This document shows positions 7,512-15,491 of a DNA stretch of 36,457 nucleotides, in pieces. How positions within the stretch are numbered: position 1 is the first letter of the stretch; the number at the start of each line of letters is the position of its first letter. The translations under genes and the position numbers were made by a program. The notes beneath the pieces are model-generated. The model did no database searches. It was not told the DNA's origin and worked only from the letters and a program-made list of their open reading frames with translations. Source of the stretch: a virus; the IMG/VR virus record IMGVR_UViG_3300027759_004571, positions 1-36,457 of that record, one strand, 5' to 3'.

Positions 7512-8273
7512 ATGAACAACAACTTTTGCATTTTTTCAAATGACAATTACGTAAAAATATATCTGCCAGACCATCCATTTTCCGATAAGTTTTCAACAAG
7601 AGACAACCATGAGGTTATTTTTAGAAAGATACACACCATAATGATCAAAAACAAACTAATCAATGGAAATATCATTGATTTAGGATGTTGGGTTGGCGAC
7701 AACTCTCTTCCGTGGGCTAAAAATATAGACGGGATTGTTTTTGCAATAGACCCAAGTCTAGAAAACTGCCATTACATAAAACAGTTGGTTGAGATAAATG
7801 GCGTCAACAACATAAAAGTTATTCAAGAAGTTGTATCTGACGAGATAAAGGTTGTATCAACCAACGATGATTTATCACATGCTACTTTTGTTTCAAACAA
7901 TAGCGGTTTAACAAAATTAACATCAACAACTCTGGATAAGTTGTTTGAGCAAAATGAGATATTCGGAATTGACTACATACACTTGGATGTAGAAGCTATG
8001 GAATTTCAGGTGGTTAAAGGATCCGAAAAAATAATCACACACTTTCAACCAATAATCACTTTTGAACAACATCTAAATCAAGATGACTACATTTCACTAT
8101 CATCACATTTGAAAAAAAGAGGTTATTTAGTTTTTTTGATCAATGAAGTTTTGCCAGGATGCAATCCAGATTGTAGAAACTTCATTGCATTTCCAAGTAG
8201 AATTTCATTTGATAAGATAAACAAAGATTTAATAGAATACATTGGTAAACCAGAACTTTTTACAATAATATGA
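7512..8273 (+). CDS. FkbM-like methyltransferase
   Basis: The ATG at 7512 is chosen over an in-frame TTG at 7503 (253 aa). Motifs: IIDLGCWVGDNSLPWA (54-69, SAM loop), VFAIDPS (76-82), LTSTTLDKLFEQ (136-147) and YIHLDVEAMEFQVVKG (155-170), the FkbM acidic motif with LDVEAME in place of KIDCEGxE. There is a short N-terminal extension but no module like those at 5005 and 5913. It probably methylates a sugar in the same glycan. AAC and GAC codons look commoner here than in neighbouring genes, suggesting a separate origin. It overlaps the next gene by 4 bp. Confidence 0.85.
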   Translation: MNNNFCIFSNDNYVKIYLPDHPFSDKFSTRDNHEVIFRKIHTIMIKNKLINGNIIDLGCWVGDNSLPWAKNIDGIVFAIDPSLENCHYIKQLVEINGVNNIKVIQEVVSDEIKVVSTNDDLSHATFVSNNSGLTKLTSTTLDKLFEQNEIFGIDYIHLDVEAMEFQVVKGSEKIITHFQPIITFEQHLNQDDYISLSSHLKKRGYLVFLINEVLPGCNPDCRNFIAFPSRISFDKINKDLIEYIGKPELFTII

Positions 8274-9631
8274 AAAATTTAGTTTATTACTCGATAAGTA
8301 ATCAGACTGTTTATGCTGAAATGTTAAAGTTGTCTATCCAAACAATAGATGAAAGTAATGAAAACTTTTTTGATATATTAATAATCACTGATAAATTGTT
8401 TTATCAAAATAATTTATCAGATATCAAAAGACCAAACTTGTTTTTCCATTTTGTTGAACAACCAATAAGTAATGACCATATTTGTTTTAACAAATACTGT
8501 ATTTTTGATTGGGAGTTTGTAGATAAGTACGAAAAAATTTTATACTTAGATTGTGATATTTTAGTGAGTTATGATTTGACAAAACTTTTTAATAAATGTA
8601 ATAATTCAGATAAACTACATGTCGTAGTTGAGGATTACAGTATAAAAAACCACAATAGAATTCAATTCGGATTTGGTGACTATGATGACAAACAGATTCA
8701 AAGTTTTTCTACAAATTCAATTTACACCTTTAATGCTGGTAGTTTTCTATTTCTTAATACACAATTTATCAAACAACATTTTCATAATCTTAGAGAGTTA
8801 ATACGAAAAGGGGTTGAAAATTATTTTACAGACCAATCTTTTGTTAACTATTATTTCAATACGTTGAATGCTGTGAACTATGAAGGTTATCGTAAGGAGG
8901 TTGATTTAGTTTATGTAGTAGACTCAAACGTAAATAATCTTTTTGATTTTAATGATAAAATTTTTCACTTTTTGGTTGCCACATATTGGGGAATTGATAA
9001 ATTAGAGGTTATGAAAAACTTTTATGAAAGTAATCTAAAATCCAAAAAAAAATATAAAAGAGCACTTATAGGTGGGGGGGGTCACACAAGAGAAGTACTA
9101 GCACAAATGAATGTTAATTTACCAGTCTTTGTGGACGATGAATATTATGAACCGAAAAGGGGGTATTATAGATTATCAGATTTTGATTATGATAAATACG
9201 AGGTGATGGTTTGTGTCGGTGATTCAAAATTAAGGAAAAAGTTAGTGGAAAAGTTACCAAGCAATACTCGTTTTTTTTCGTATATCCACCCAACGGTACT
9301 GATACTAGGAGAGGATGTTGAAATTGGTGAGGGTAGTTTTATTGGTGCTTACTCAATACTAACCACAAATATAAAAGTTGGAAAACATTGTTTGATGAAT
9401 AGGTCTTGTCATATCGGACACGATTGTATAGTCGGGGATTATCTCAGTATGATGCCAGGGTCAATTATTTCAGGAAATGTTACCATAGGTGATAATGTTT
9501 ATTTAGGAACCAATTCAGCTATAAAAGAAAAAACTAAACTTTGTGATGATTTAGTAATTGGTATGGGGGGTATAGTTGTTAACAACATTGAAAGTTCGGG
9601 AACTTATATTGGCGTTCCCGTAAAAAAATAG
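8270..9631 (+). CDS. Bifunctional GT8-like glycosyltransferase / NeuD-PglD-type acyltransferase
   Basis: 453 aa, two domains. Residues 1-~255 are a GT-A domain of GT8 type: ILYLDCDILVSYDLTKLF (90-107) with the DxD motif D94-C-D96, FNAGSFLFLNTQF (154-166) and FTDQSFVNYYF (186-196). Residues ~262-453 match the sialic acid O-acetyltransferase NeuD / PglD family: a nucleotide-binding start RALIGGGGHTREVL (264-277), then left-handed beta-helix hexapeptide repeats from about 342, with HIGHDCIVGDYLSMMPG (381-397) holding the candidate catalytic histidines H381/H384. NeuD/PglD enzymes use acetyl-CoA on amino or hydroxyl groups of sugars, which fits an aminotransferase two genes upstream. The GGGG turn is encoded across a run of eight G residues at the domain junction. 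Confidence 0.87.
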   Translation: MKNLVYYSISNQTVYAEMLKLSIQTIDESNENFFDILIITDKLFYQNNLSDIKRPNLFFHFVEQPISNDHICFNKYCIFDWEFVDKYEKILYLDCDILVSYDLTKLFNKCNNSDKLHVVVEDYSIKNHNRIQFGFGDYDDKQIQSFSTNSIYTFNAGSFLFLNTQFIKQHFHNLRELIRKGVENYFTDQSFVNYYFNTLNAVNYEGYRKEVDLVYVVDSNVNNLFDFNDKIFHFLVATYWGIDKLEVMKNFYESNLKSKKKYKRALIGGGGHTREVLAQMNVNLPVFVDDEYYEPKRGYYRLSDFDYDKYEVMVCVGDSKLRKKLVEKLPSNTRFFSYIHPTVLILGEDVEIGEGSFIGAYSILTTNIKVGKHCLMNRSCHIGHDCIVGDYLSMMPGSIISGNVTIGDNVYLGTNSAIKEKTKLCDDLVIGMGGIVVNNIESSGTYIGVPVKK

Positions 9632-9634
9632 AGA

Positions 9635-10417
9635 ATGGAAATTAATAAAATAATATTCGCATCAGATGACAATCCAAACTATTTGGATCTTTGGAAATAT
9701 GTTTCAAAGGTGAGTAAACTAACCTTGGGTATTACACCAATTTTATTTCATATTACAGATCATTATAGTGATTTCATTCAAGATGAATATGGATTTATCA
9801 AAAAAATAAAAAAACATCCTAGTGTACCAACAAGTTTTCAAGCTCAACTATACAGGTTGTACGGTACTAAATTTTTTGGAAATGAAACTTGCTTGATATC
9901 TGATATTGATATGTTTACATTCAATTATGAATATTTTGTCAATCAAGTAAAACCATATGATCAAGACGATTTTATAATTTATTTATCAGACGCATATGAT
10001 TTATCAAGACCAGATACCCAACAGATGTGGGCATTAAATAGAGTTCCAATTTGTTATTTGTTGGGAAAGGGGGAAACATTTTGTAAATTAACCGAAAACA
10101 ATTGTGACTTTAACGAATATGTTGAGAGAGTAATTAATTTTGATTTTGGGTACGACTTTCCATTATTCCATAGAGATGAAATTTTTTTGGGAAAGTGTGT
10201 CTTTCGCAATTTCAACAAAATCAATCTTGTAAAATTGAAAAGAAATATATTAGATGTCAATTATATTCCTGGTAGGATTAATAGAGAAGATTTTTTTAAT
10301 TTTGATTATAGTTTACTTTATGATAAAAATTTTATAGATTGTCATATTCCCAACGATTGGAAAAATAATATGGATCATTTCCAACATATAGTTAAATCAA
10401 TTTTAACTTTTAATTGA
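9635..10417 (+). CDS. Putative GT-A glycosyltransferase
   Basis: 260 aa, starting 3 bp after the previous stop. A Rossmann-like N-terminus (INKIIFASDDNPNYLDLW) leads to QAQLYRLYG (69-77) and CLISDIDMF (86-94), where D90-I-D92 is the DxD metal and nucleotide-sugar motif. A later FPLFHRDEIFLGK segment resembles acceptor-side loops of GT-A enzymes. There is no membrane segment. The family is not one I can name; donor and acceptor are unknown. An abutting gene follows (TGA then ATG). Confidence 0.65.
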   Translation: MEINKIIFASDDNPNYLDLWKYVSKVSKLTLGITPILFHITDHYSDFIQDEYGFIKKIKKHPSVPTSFQAQLYRLYGTKFFGNETCLISDIDMFTFNYEYFVNQVKPYDQDDFIIYLSDAYDLSRPDTQQMWALNRVPICYLLGKGETFCKLTENNCDFNEYVERVINFDFGYDFPLFHRDEIFLGKCVFRNFNKINLVKLKRNILDVNYIPGRINREDFFNFDYSLLYDKNFIDCHIPNDWKNNMDHFQHIVKSILTFN

Positions 10418-11374
10418 ATGCAACTCCCTGATGAAAATAGATTGAATTTTGTAATTTATTTGTTTACAAGTTTTGCCGAGTCAATGACTGGTGGGTTAGT
10501 AGCACTTCATAAACTAGCATTCAAGTTGGCTGATAGGAACAATAATGTTTTTATTTTTTGTGAACCAGAGTTCCCACACCCGAACATTTATACAATTAAA
10601 TCCACCAAAACATACGATGTTGAGTTTATACAAGAGCATACTTGGGAACCATTTATGTATCCTTTACATAAAACAATATCTATTTATCCACAGATTACGA
10701 GCCAAAATCCATTTAATACAAAATATGTTACAAGGTGGATTTTATATGATACCCAAGAAGATATAGAATCAACATATGAAATCGATGATGAGTATTTTTT
10801 TTATGGTGATTTTAAGACATTTAAAAATGTTGAGTTCAAACAATTGACAGTTTTCAGTTACTTTTTCGATAAATTATACAAATTTAATCAGGGAAAACGT
10901 AAAACTTTTTGTCATATAATACACAAAAATACACCACCAGGAGGTGAAGAAATTTTTGAAAAGTTGGGTTCATTTGATCTGACAAATTGGAAAACTAGCG
11001 GTGGACATGAATATTTGAGGGATAGGTTGAACGAATATGAATATATGTTGACCTACGATCAAAAAACTTTTTATTCATTAGCCGCCGGATTATGTGGAAC
11101 CAAAACAATCATATTAGGGGCAGGCTCTCCTTATGTATTTACAAACAATGCTTATACAGAATCCGAGGATTATAAATCTAATATGTCACCAACAGAATAT
11201 AGAATTAGAAATCCGATACAAGCTTTCGGTGTTGCATATGGTTGGGATGACATCACTTGGGCTAACAAGACAATAGATTTTGTACCTGAGTACTTGAAAG
11301 AGTTGGAAAAAATTGATGATAAAACAGTAGACAGGTTTGTTAACTTTTGGAATAAAAAACTTAATATTACATAA
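10418..11374 (+). CDS. Putative GT-B-like glycosyltransferase (WavQ-like)
   Basis: 318 aa; ATG directly abuts the upstream TGA. The N-terminus has GGLVALHKLAFKLADRNNNV (25-44), the type of sugar-acceptor helix common in GT-B enzymes. The C-terminal half has YMLTYDQKTFYSLAAGLCGT (209-228) then KTIILGAG, resembling the conserved donor-site segment of WavQ-type LPS glycosyltransferases (TYDxxTFYSxxAALCG). The later FGVAYGWDDITWA pattern also fits that group. I infer transfer of a sugar onto the island's glycan; no donor can be read. Confidence 0.65.
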   Translation: MQLPDENRLNFVIYLFTSFAESMTGGLVALHKLAFKLADRNNNVFIFCEPEFPHPNIYTIKSTKTYDVEFIQEHTWEPFMYPLHKTISIYPQITSQNPFNTKYVTRWILYDTQEDIESTYEIDDEYFFYGDFKTFKNVEFKQLTVFSYFFDKLYKFNQGKRKTFCHIIHKNTPPGGEEIFEKLGSFDLTNWKTSGGHEYLRDRLNEYEYMLTYDQKTFYSLAAGLCGTKTIILGAGSPYVFTNNAYTESEDYKSNMSPTEYRIRNPIQAFGVAYGWDDITWANKTIDFVPEYLKELEKIDDKTVDRFVNFWNKKLNIT

Positions 11375-11375
11375 T

Positions 11376-13232
11376 ATGAAAGTAGCTTTAATTCAATTGT
11401 GGTTTGGACCTTTACCTGAATATTTTAATTACCATTTAGAAACGACAAAAAATATCGATTTAATTGATTTTTATTTTTTTACAGATCAAGATTTGGATAT
11501 CAAACAAGATAATTTTTTTTATCATAAAATAGATAAAGGATATGTCACAGACTATTTGTCCAAAAAATTGAATCATGAAATTAAAGTAAGTTCGGACAAA
11601 AAATTCTGTGATGTTAAGGCAGCTTTGAGTGATTTATTTTATATCTATATCAAAGATTATGATTATGTTGGTTGTTATGATATAGATACATTATTTGGTG
11701 ATGTTAACAAATTTTTGACACCTTTATTAGATCATTATGATTTCATCAGTGTCGGTGAGAAAACATTTTATAATAGATTATCAGGACCATTTTTGATCTA
11801 TAGAAATACAGAAGAGTTCAGAACTTTGTACAAAGTCCCTGAATTCATTGAATGTATGAACCGACCCGATGTAACTTGTTTCGAAGAAACTATCTTAGAC
11901 CAAATAGTTAGTCAACGTTATAGTAAATACATAATAAGTCAAACAAATGTAGAATCTAATAGTGGTAAAATTATTTATGAGGCAAGTTGGAACGGAGGAC
12001 AACTTTATTGTGATAATAACGAAATTTTCATTCATCATTTCTATAGAAAAAAAAACACACTATTTGGTAAAATAGGAAATACAATTTACACAAAATACAA
12101 AAAGATAATTTTAGATGATTTTATGTGGGTGGTTCATTTTTCACAAACTTATGAAAAATATGTACCACAACTTTTAGAGAGTGTCCACAACTACTCAAAT
12201 AGAAAGTGTGTAATTTATACTATCAATTACGATTCGCCTTTAAAGTTTGAGTATCAATATATTTCTGATCAATTTATTTTTATCAGATTGGATTTACAAC
12301 CTGGAAAATTAGATTTAAATGGCCGAGATCCTGTAATTATGAATTCTAAACCACTTATACTTTCCAATGTATTAGATAGGTTTCCAAATAAAAAATTTAT
12401 TCACATTGATACAGATATATCTTTAACGGTAAATTCGGATAAAATATCAAGACATTTTGATCAATTAGAAAATTATCCTTTGATCAATTCACATATTCAT
12501 GATGTAATTTATTTATGTGGTTTTGTTGAAGATGGGGGGTTCACAAGTTCATTACATACACTTTTAGATCTTATGGGTATTGAACCAAATATCCCATTAC
12601 CAAGGAGAAAATGCAATATTATTGTTTTTGACAAAAATTCAAAATGGTTTTTTTCAGAACAAATGGAAATATATGATAAGTTTAAAAATCATGAAGATCC
12701 TATAATTCTAGCATATTGGGATGAAGATTCAGCAAATACTGTACTCACAAAGTATCAATTGTACAAATCTTTACCACTTGTTGATATTGAAGAAACTTAT
12801 GACTTATCTTTGGACGTTTTGCATAACTATAGTTATAGTTTAACACCGATTTCAGAACACGTAGTTTTACCCAAAAATTTAAACGAAATACTTTTTTTTC
12901 ACGGATTTAAGACTAAAGAGGATTTTGAACTCATAAAAATGAACTATGATAAAAAAACATTAACTCATGATGATATTGACATCTACTATAGAAATAATAC
13001 TTTATTTATAGAAAGAAATAATTTTATGGTTGACAAAAAGTTTGAAAAAATTGTTGATTTAATTGTTTATAACAAGGATTATCAACAATTATTCCATTTT
13101 CCAAATCAAGATATATCCAATATTTATTTATTTTTTATAAATAACTTTGAACTAGAACCAAACGTTTACTTACTTGAAATTATAGAGAGTGAATCGAGAA
13201 AAGTAATATACCACAATAATTTTCAAATATGA
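11376..13232 (+). CDS. Two-domain putative glycosyltransferase: DUF6625-like plus second GT-A-like domain
   Basis: The ATG at 11376 is preferred to an in-frame TTG at 11337 (618 aa). Residues ~1-235 resemble DUF6625 glycosyltransferase-like proteins: VALIQLWFGPLPEYF (3-17), KFCDVKAALSDLF (76-88) and GCYDIDTLFGDVNKFL (99-114) with the DID metal motif. Residues ~236-618 are a different GT-A-like domain starting KYKKIILDDFMWVVHFSQTY, with FIHIDTDISLTV (341-352) as its DxD motif, then a beta-rich tail (~530-618) ending SRKVIYHNNFQI. The second domain is repeated as a stand-alone protein by the next gene. ATGA overlap with that gene suggests translational coupling. Confidence 0.75.
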   Translation: MKVALIQLWFGPLPEYFNYHLETTKNIDLIDFYFFTDQDLDIKQDNFFYHKIDKGYVTDYLSKKLNHEIKVSSDKKFCDVKAALSDLFYIYIKDYDYVGCYDIDTLFGDVNKFLTPLLDHYDFISVGEKTFYNRLSGPFLIYRNTEEFRTLYKVPEFIECMNRPDVTCFEETILDQIVSQRYSKYIISQTNVESNSGKIIYEASWNGGQLYCDNNEIFIHHFYRKKNTLFGKIGNTIYTKYKKIILDDFMWVVHFSQTYEKYVPQLLESVHNYSNRKCVIYTINYDSPLKFEYQYISDQFIFIRLDLQPGKLDLNGRDPVIMNSKPLILSNVLDRFPNKKFIHIDTDISLTVNSDKISRHFDQLENYPLINSHIHDVIYLCGFVEDGGFTSSLHTLLDLMGIEPNIPLPRRKCNIIVFDKNSKWFFSEQMEIYDKFKNHEDPIILAYWDEDSANTVLTKYQLYKSLPLVDIEETYDLSLDVLHNYSYSLTPISEHVVLPKNLNEILFFHGFKTKEDFELIKMNYDKKTLTHDDIDIYYRNNTLFIERNNFMVDKKFEKIVDLIVYNKDYQQLFHFPNQDISNIYLFFINNFELEPNVYLLEIIESESRKVIYHNNFQI

Positions 13233-14376
13233 TTTCAGTTAAGTATAAAAAGACAATCTTAGATGATTTTATGTGGGTAATTCATTTTTCACAAACTTAT
13301 GAAAAATGTGTTCCACAACTTTTGGCAAGTATTAATAACTACTCGAATAGAAAATGTGTTATTTATACCATCAATTATGATTCACCTTTAAAATTCAAGT
13401 ATCAATATATTTCCGATCAATTTATTTTTATTAGAATGGATATACCACCTGGAAAGTTAGATACGAAGGGTCGAGATACAACAATTATGAATTCCAAACC
13501 TCTGATACCATTAGATGTATTGGAAAGATTTCCTGATAAAAAATTTGTCCACATTGATACTGATATATCTTTAACGGTTAATTCTGACAAAATTTCTAAG
13601 TATTTTAATCAATTAGAAAATTACCCGTTGATTAATTCACATATTCATGATGTAATTTATTTCTATGGATTTACGGAAGATGGGAGTTTAACAAGTTCAT
13701 TACATACACTTTTAGATCTTATGGGTGTTGAACCAAATATCCCATTACCTAGACGAAAGACTAACATTGTAGTTTTTGATAAAAATTCGAAATGGTTTTT
13801 CTTAGAACAAATTGAATTATATTATCAGTTTAAAAACCATAACGATCCTATGGTGTTGGCAATATATGATGAAGACACTGCAAATGCCTTACTTACCAAA
13901 TATCAATTGTATAAATCATTACCACTCATTGATATTGAGGAAACCTATGACTTATCTATGGACGTTTTACATAATTATAGTTATAGTTCATCACCTATTT
14001 CCCAACATGTCGTTTTGCCCAAAAATTTAAACGAAATACTTTTTTTTCACGAATTAAAGACTGAAGAAAATTTTGAACTCATTAAGATTAACTATGGCAA
14101 AAAAACATTAAGTCATGATGACATAGATATCAATTATAAAAATGGGACCCTTTTTATAGAAAGAAACAACTTTATAGCAGATAAAAAATTTGAAAGAATT
14201 GTCGACCTAGTTATCTATACCAAAGAATATGAAGAAATATTTAATTTTTCAAATCAAGATATATTCAATATTAACTTATTTTTTATAAATAATTTTGAAT
14301 TACAACCGAACATTTATTTACTTGAGATTATAGAAAGTGAATCAAGGAAAGTAATATATCACAATAATTTTCAAAT
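12081..14376 (+). repeat. 1148-bp tandem duplication (copies about 12081-13228 and 13229-14376)
   Basis: Landmarks recur exactly 1148 bp apart: TTAGATGATT at 12111 and 13259, and ATGATTTCAG at 13229 and 14377. No net indel separates the copies. Because 1148 is not a multiple of three, copy 1 is the C-terminal part of the gene at 11376 while copy 2 is a separate gene in another frame. The two junctions both carry an ATGA stop-start overlap. The copies are about four-fifths identical in protein over the first ~160 residues, so the event is old. Confidence 0.9.
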
Positions 14377-14380
14377 ATGA
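13229..14380 (+). CDS. Stand-alone paralogue of the second GT-A-like domain
   Basis: 383 aa; the ATG overlaps the upstream TGA (ATGA). It is co-linear with residues ~236-618 of the preceding protein, including the DxD segment VHIDTDISLTV (107-117), NSHIHDVIYFYGF, and the beta-rich tail that ends with the identical SRKVIYHNNFQI. Both copies keep the presumed metal motif, so both may be active. Substitutions near the front (IPPGKLDTKGRDTT against LQPGKLDLNGRDPV) could alter specificity. The family is unnamed to me; the glycosyltransferase call rests on the motif, the partner domain and the island. Confidence 0.75.
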   Translation: MISVKYKKTILDDFMWVIHFSQTYEKCVPQLLASINNYSNRKCVIYTINYDSPLKFKYQYISDQFIFIRMDIPPGKLDTKGRDTTIMNSKPLIPLDVLERFPDKKFVHIDTDISLTVNSDKISKYFNQLENYPLINSHIHDVIYFYGFTEDGSLTSSLHTLLDLMGVEPNIPLPRRKTNIVVFDKNSKWFFLEQIELYYQFKNHNDPMVLAIYDEDTANALLTKYQLYKSLPLIDIEETYDLSMDVLHNYSYSSSPISQHVVLPKNLNEILFFHELKTEENFELIKINYGKKTLSHDDIDINYKNGTLFIERNNFIADKKFERIVDLVIYTKEYEEIFNFSNQDIFNINLFFINNFELQPNIYLLEIIESESRKVIYHNNFQI

Positions 14381-15198
14381 TTTCAGTAAAATACACAGAT
14401 GATGGAATAAATGTTAATGTTGAAAACACATATGGAATTTTCGACTTACCGCTCAAAGTATGTTTTAATAAATTTATTTCTAATGAAACAATTTGGTATT
14501 CACTCAATAATGACTATACCTATTCTTCGTTCCCACAAAAAGAAATGATTAATGTTGAGATTTTGGATTCAAAAGGAATACAGATCTTTTTCAAAAAATG
14601 GAACGTAGTTGAGGAAGGATCAATTATTTATCGACAACTTTATTTTTATTGTAAAAATATACTTAGTAATGGTCGAAAACCTAATGGGTTAGCAATTGGA
14701 ACTCATGATGGTGAGTTTGGTGAGTGGGTTCCCTTGGCGGATGAAGATTTAAGCAATATTGTTTTAGTGGAAGGTACAAAATCTCATTTCGATAAATTGA
14801 AAAAAAATTTTGAGAAAAACCAAAATATAACCTTCATACATGATATTATTACACCATATGGTGGTGATGTTACCTTTTTTGAAGGTGGACTTGGATACAC
14901 AAACTCAGTTGTAGAAAGGGTTATTCAATCATGGGAATCAGAAAAAATATATTCTGAAACAAGAACCTCAACATCCATACATGATTTGATAAGTCGATTA
15001 CAATCTTTAGATTGGATACATTTAGATTTGGAAGGGCTAGATGCTCAAATTATAATGAAAATGTACGAACTTCCTAATTTCATTATTTATGAACACAATA
15101 ATTTGCTTGAAAATGAAAAGAATGAATTGGAAACTTACTTGAAAGACAAAGGGTATCAAATTTTTTGTGACTCAGTGTCTTGCTCCGCAATAAGATAA
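14377..15198 (+). CDS. FkbM-like methyltransferase with an N-terminal beta-rich module
   Basis: 273 aa, ATGA overlap with the previous gene. Residues ~1-90 are a beta-rich module (INVEILDSKGIQIFFKKW, 58-75) unlike the one at 5005/5913. Residues ~100-273 are FkbM-like: GLAIGTHDGEFGEWVPL (104-120, SAM loop), IVLVEGTKSHFDKL (128-141, with VEG where EP is usual), then DWIHLDLEGLDAQIIMKM (212-229). It is the last island gene on this strand before a short convergent gene. Probable role: sugar O-methylation. Confidence 0.8.
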   Translation: MISVKYTDDGINVNVENTYGIFDLPLKVCFNKFISNETIWYSLNNDYTYSSFPQKEMINVEILDSKGIQIFFKKWNVVEEGSIIYRQLYFYCKNILSNGRKPNGLAIGTHDGEFGEWVPLADEDLSNIVLVEGTKSHFDKLKKNFEKNQNITFIHDIITPYGGDVTFFEGGLGYTNSVVERVIQSWESEKIYSETRTSTSIHDLISRLQSLDWIHLDLEGLDAQIIMKMYELPNFIIYEHNNLLENEKNELETYLKDKGYQIFCDSVSCSAIR

Positions 15199-15372
15199 TT
15201 ATTTTCTTTTATAGTTATTTAGTTCATTAAATTTTTTCAATACTTTTAAAGTATCTAAATAATTTTTTTCAGCCCTATCTATCTCTTTGAGGTCTGAACT
15301 AGATTCCAAAATGGAGTTATATTCCTTTTCAGCATCTTCAACTAATTTCTCTATAGATCTAATCAGTTTCAT
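15199..15372 (-). CDS. Small coiled-coil protein, function unknown
   Basis: 57 aa from the ATG at 15372; the frame stays open upstream to 15444, but this start sits 8 bp downstream of a TATATTTA element and removes an unconvincing leader. The product is almost entirely charged helix (IEKLVEDAEKEYNSILESSS, then LKEIDRAEKNYLDTLKVLKK). No plus-strand gene competes for this stretch. Its stop abuts the convergent methyltransferase stop. No family recognised. Confidence 0.55.
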   Translation of the reverse strand: MKLIRSIEKLVEDAEKEYNSILESSSDLKEIDRAEKNYLDTLKVLKKFNELNNYKRK

Positions 15373-15380
15373 TTGTTTAA

Positions 15381-15388
15381 TAAATATA
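15381..15388 (-). promoter_or_regulatory. TATATTTA promoter-like element (minus strand)
   Basis: On the minus strand the sequence reads TATATTTATTAAACAA then ATG. The TATATTTATTAAA core is the same as in front of the gene at 34235. It fits the Bacteroidota -7 form TAnnTTTG except for the last base. No clear TTTG is seen 19-21 bp upstream. The rest of 15373-15491 holds no other feature I can support. Confidence 0.5.
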
Positions 15389-15491
15389 TCACAAATGTTA
15401 TTTAGGTAACAGTACCAGGAAATCACAAATTGAAATATTATCACTTAGACTTTTCAGTTTCCATTTGTCAACATATGATTAATATTATTTT

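Noticed and set aside
15373-15491. Possible tRNA or small RNA in the intergenic stretch
   Set aside because: I could not find a cloverleaf, a T-loop sequence or a strong hairpin with a T-run.
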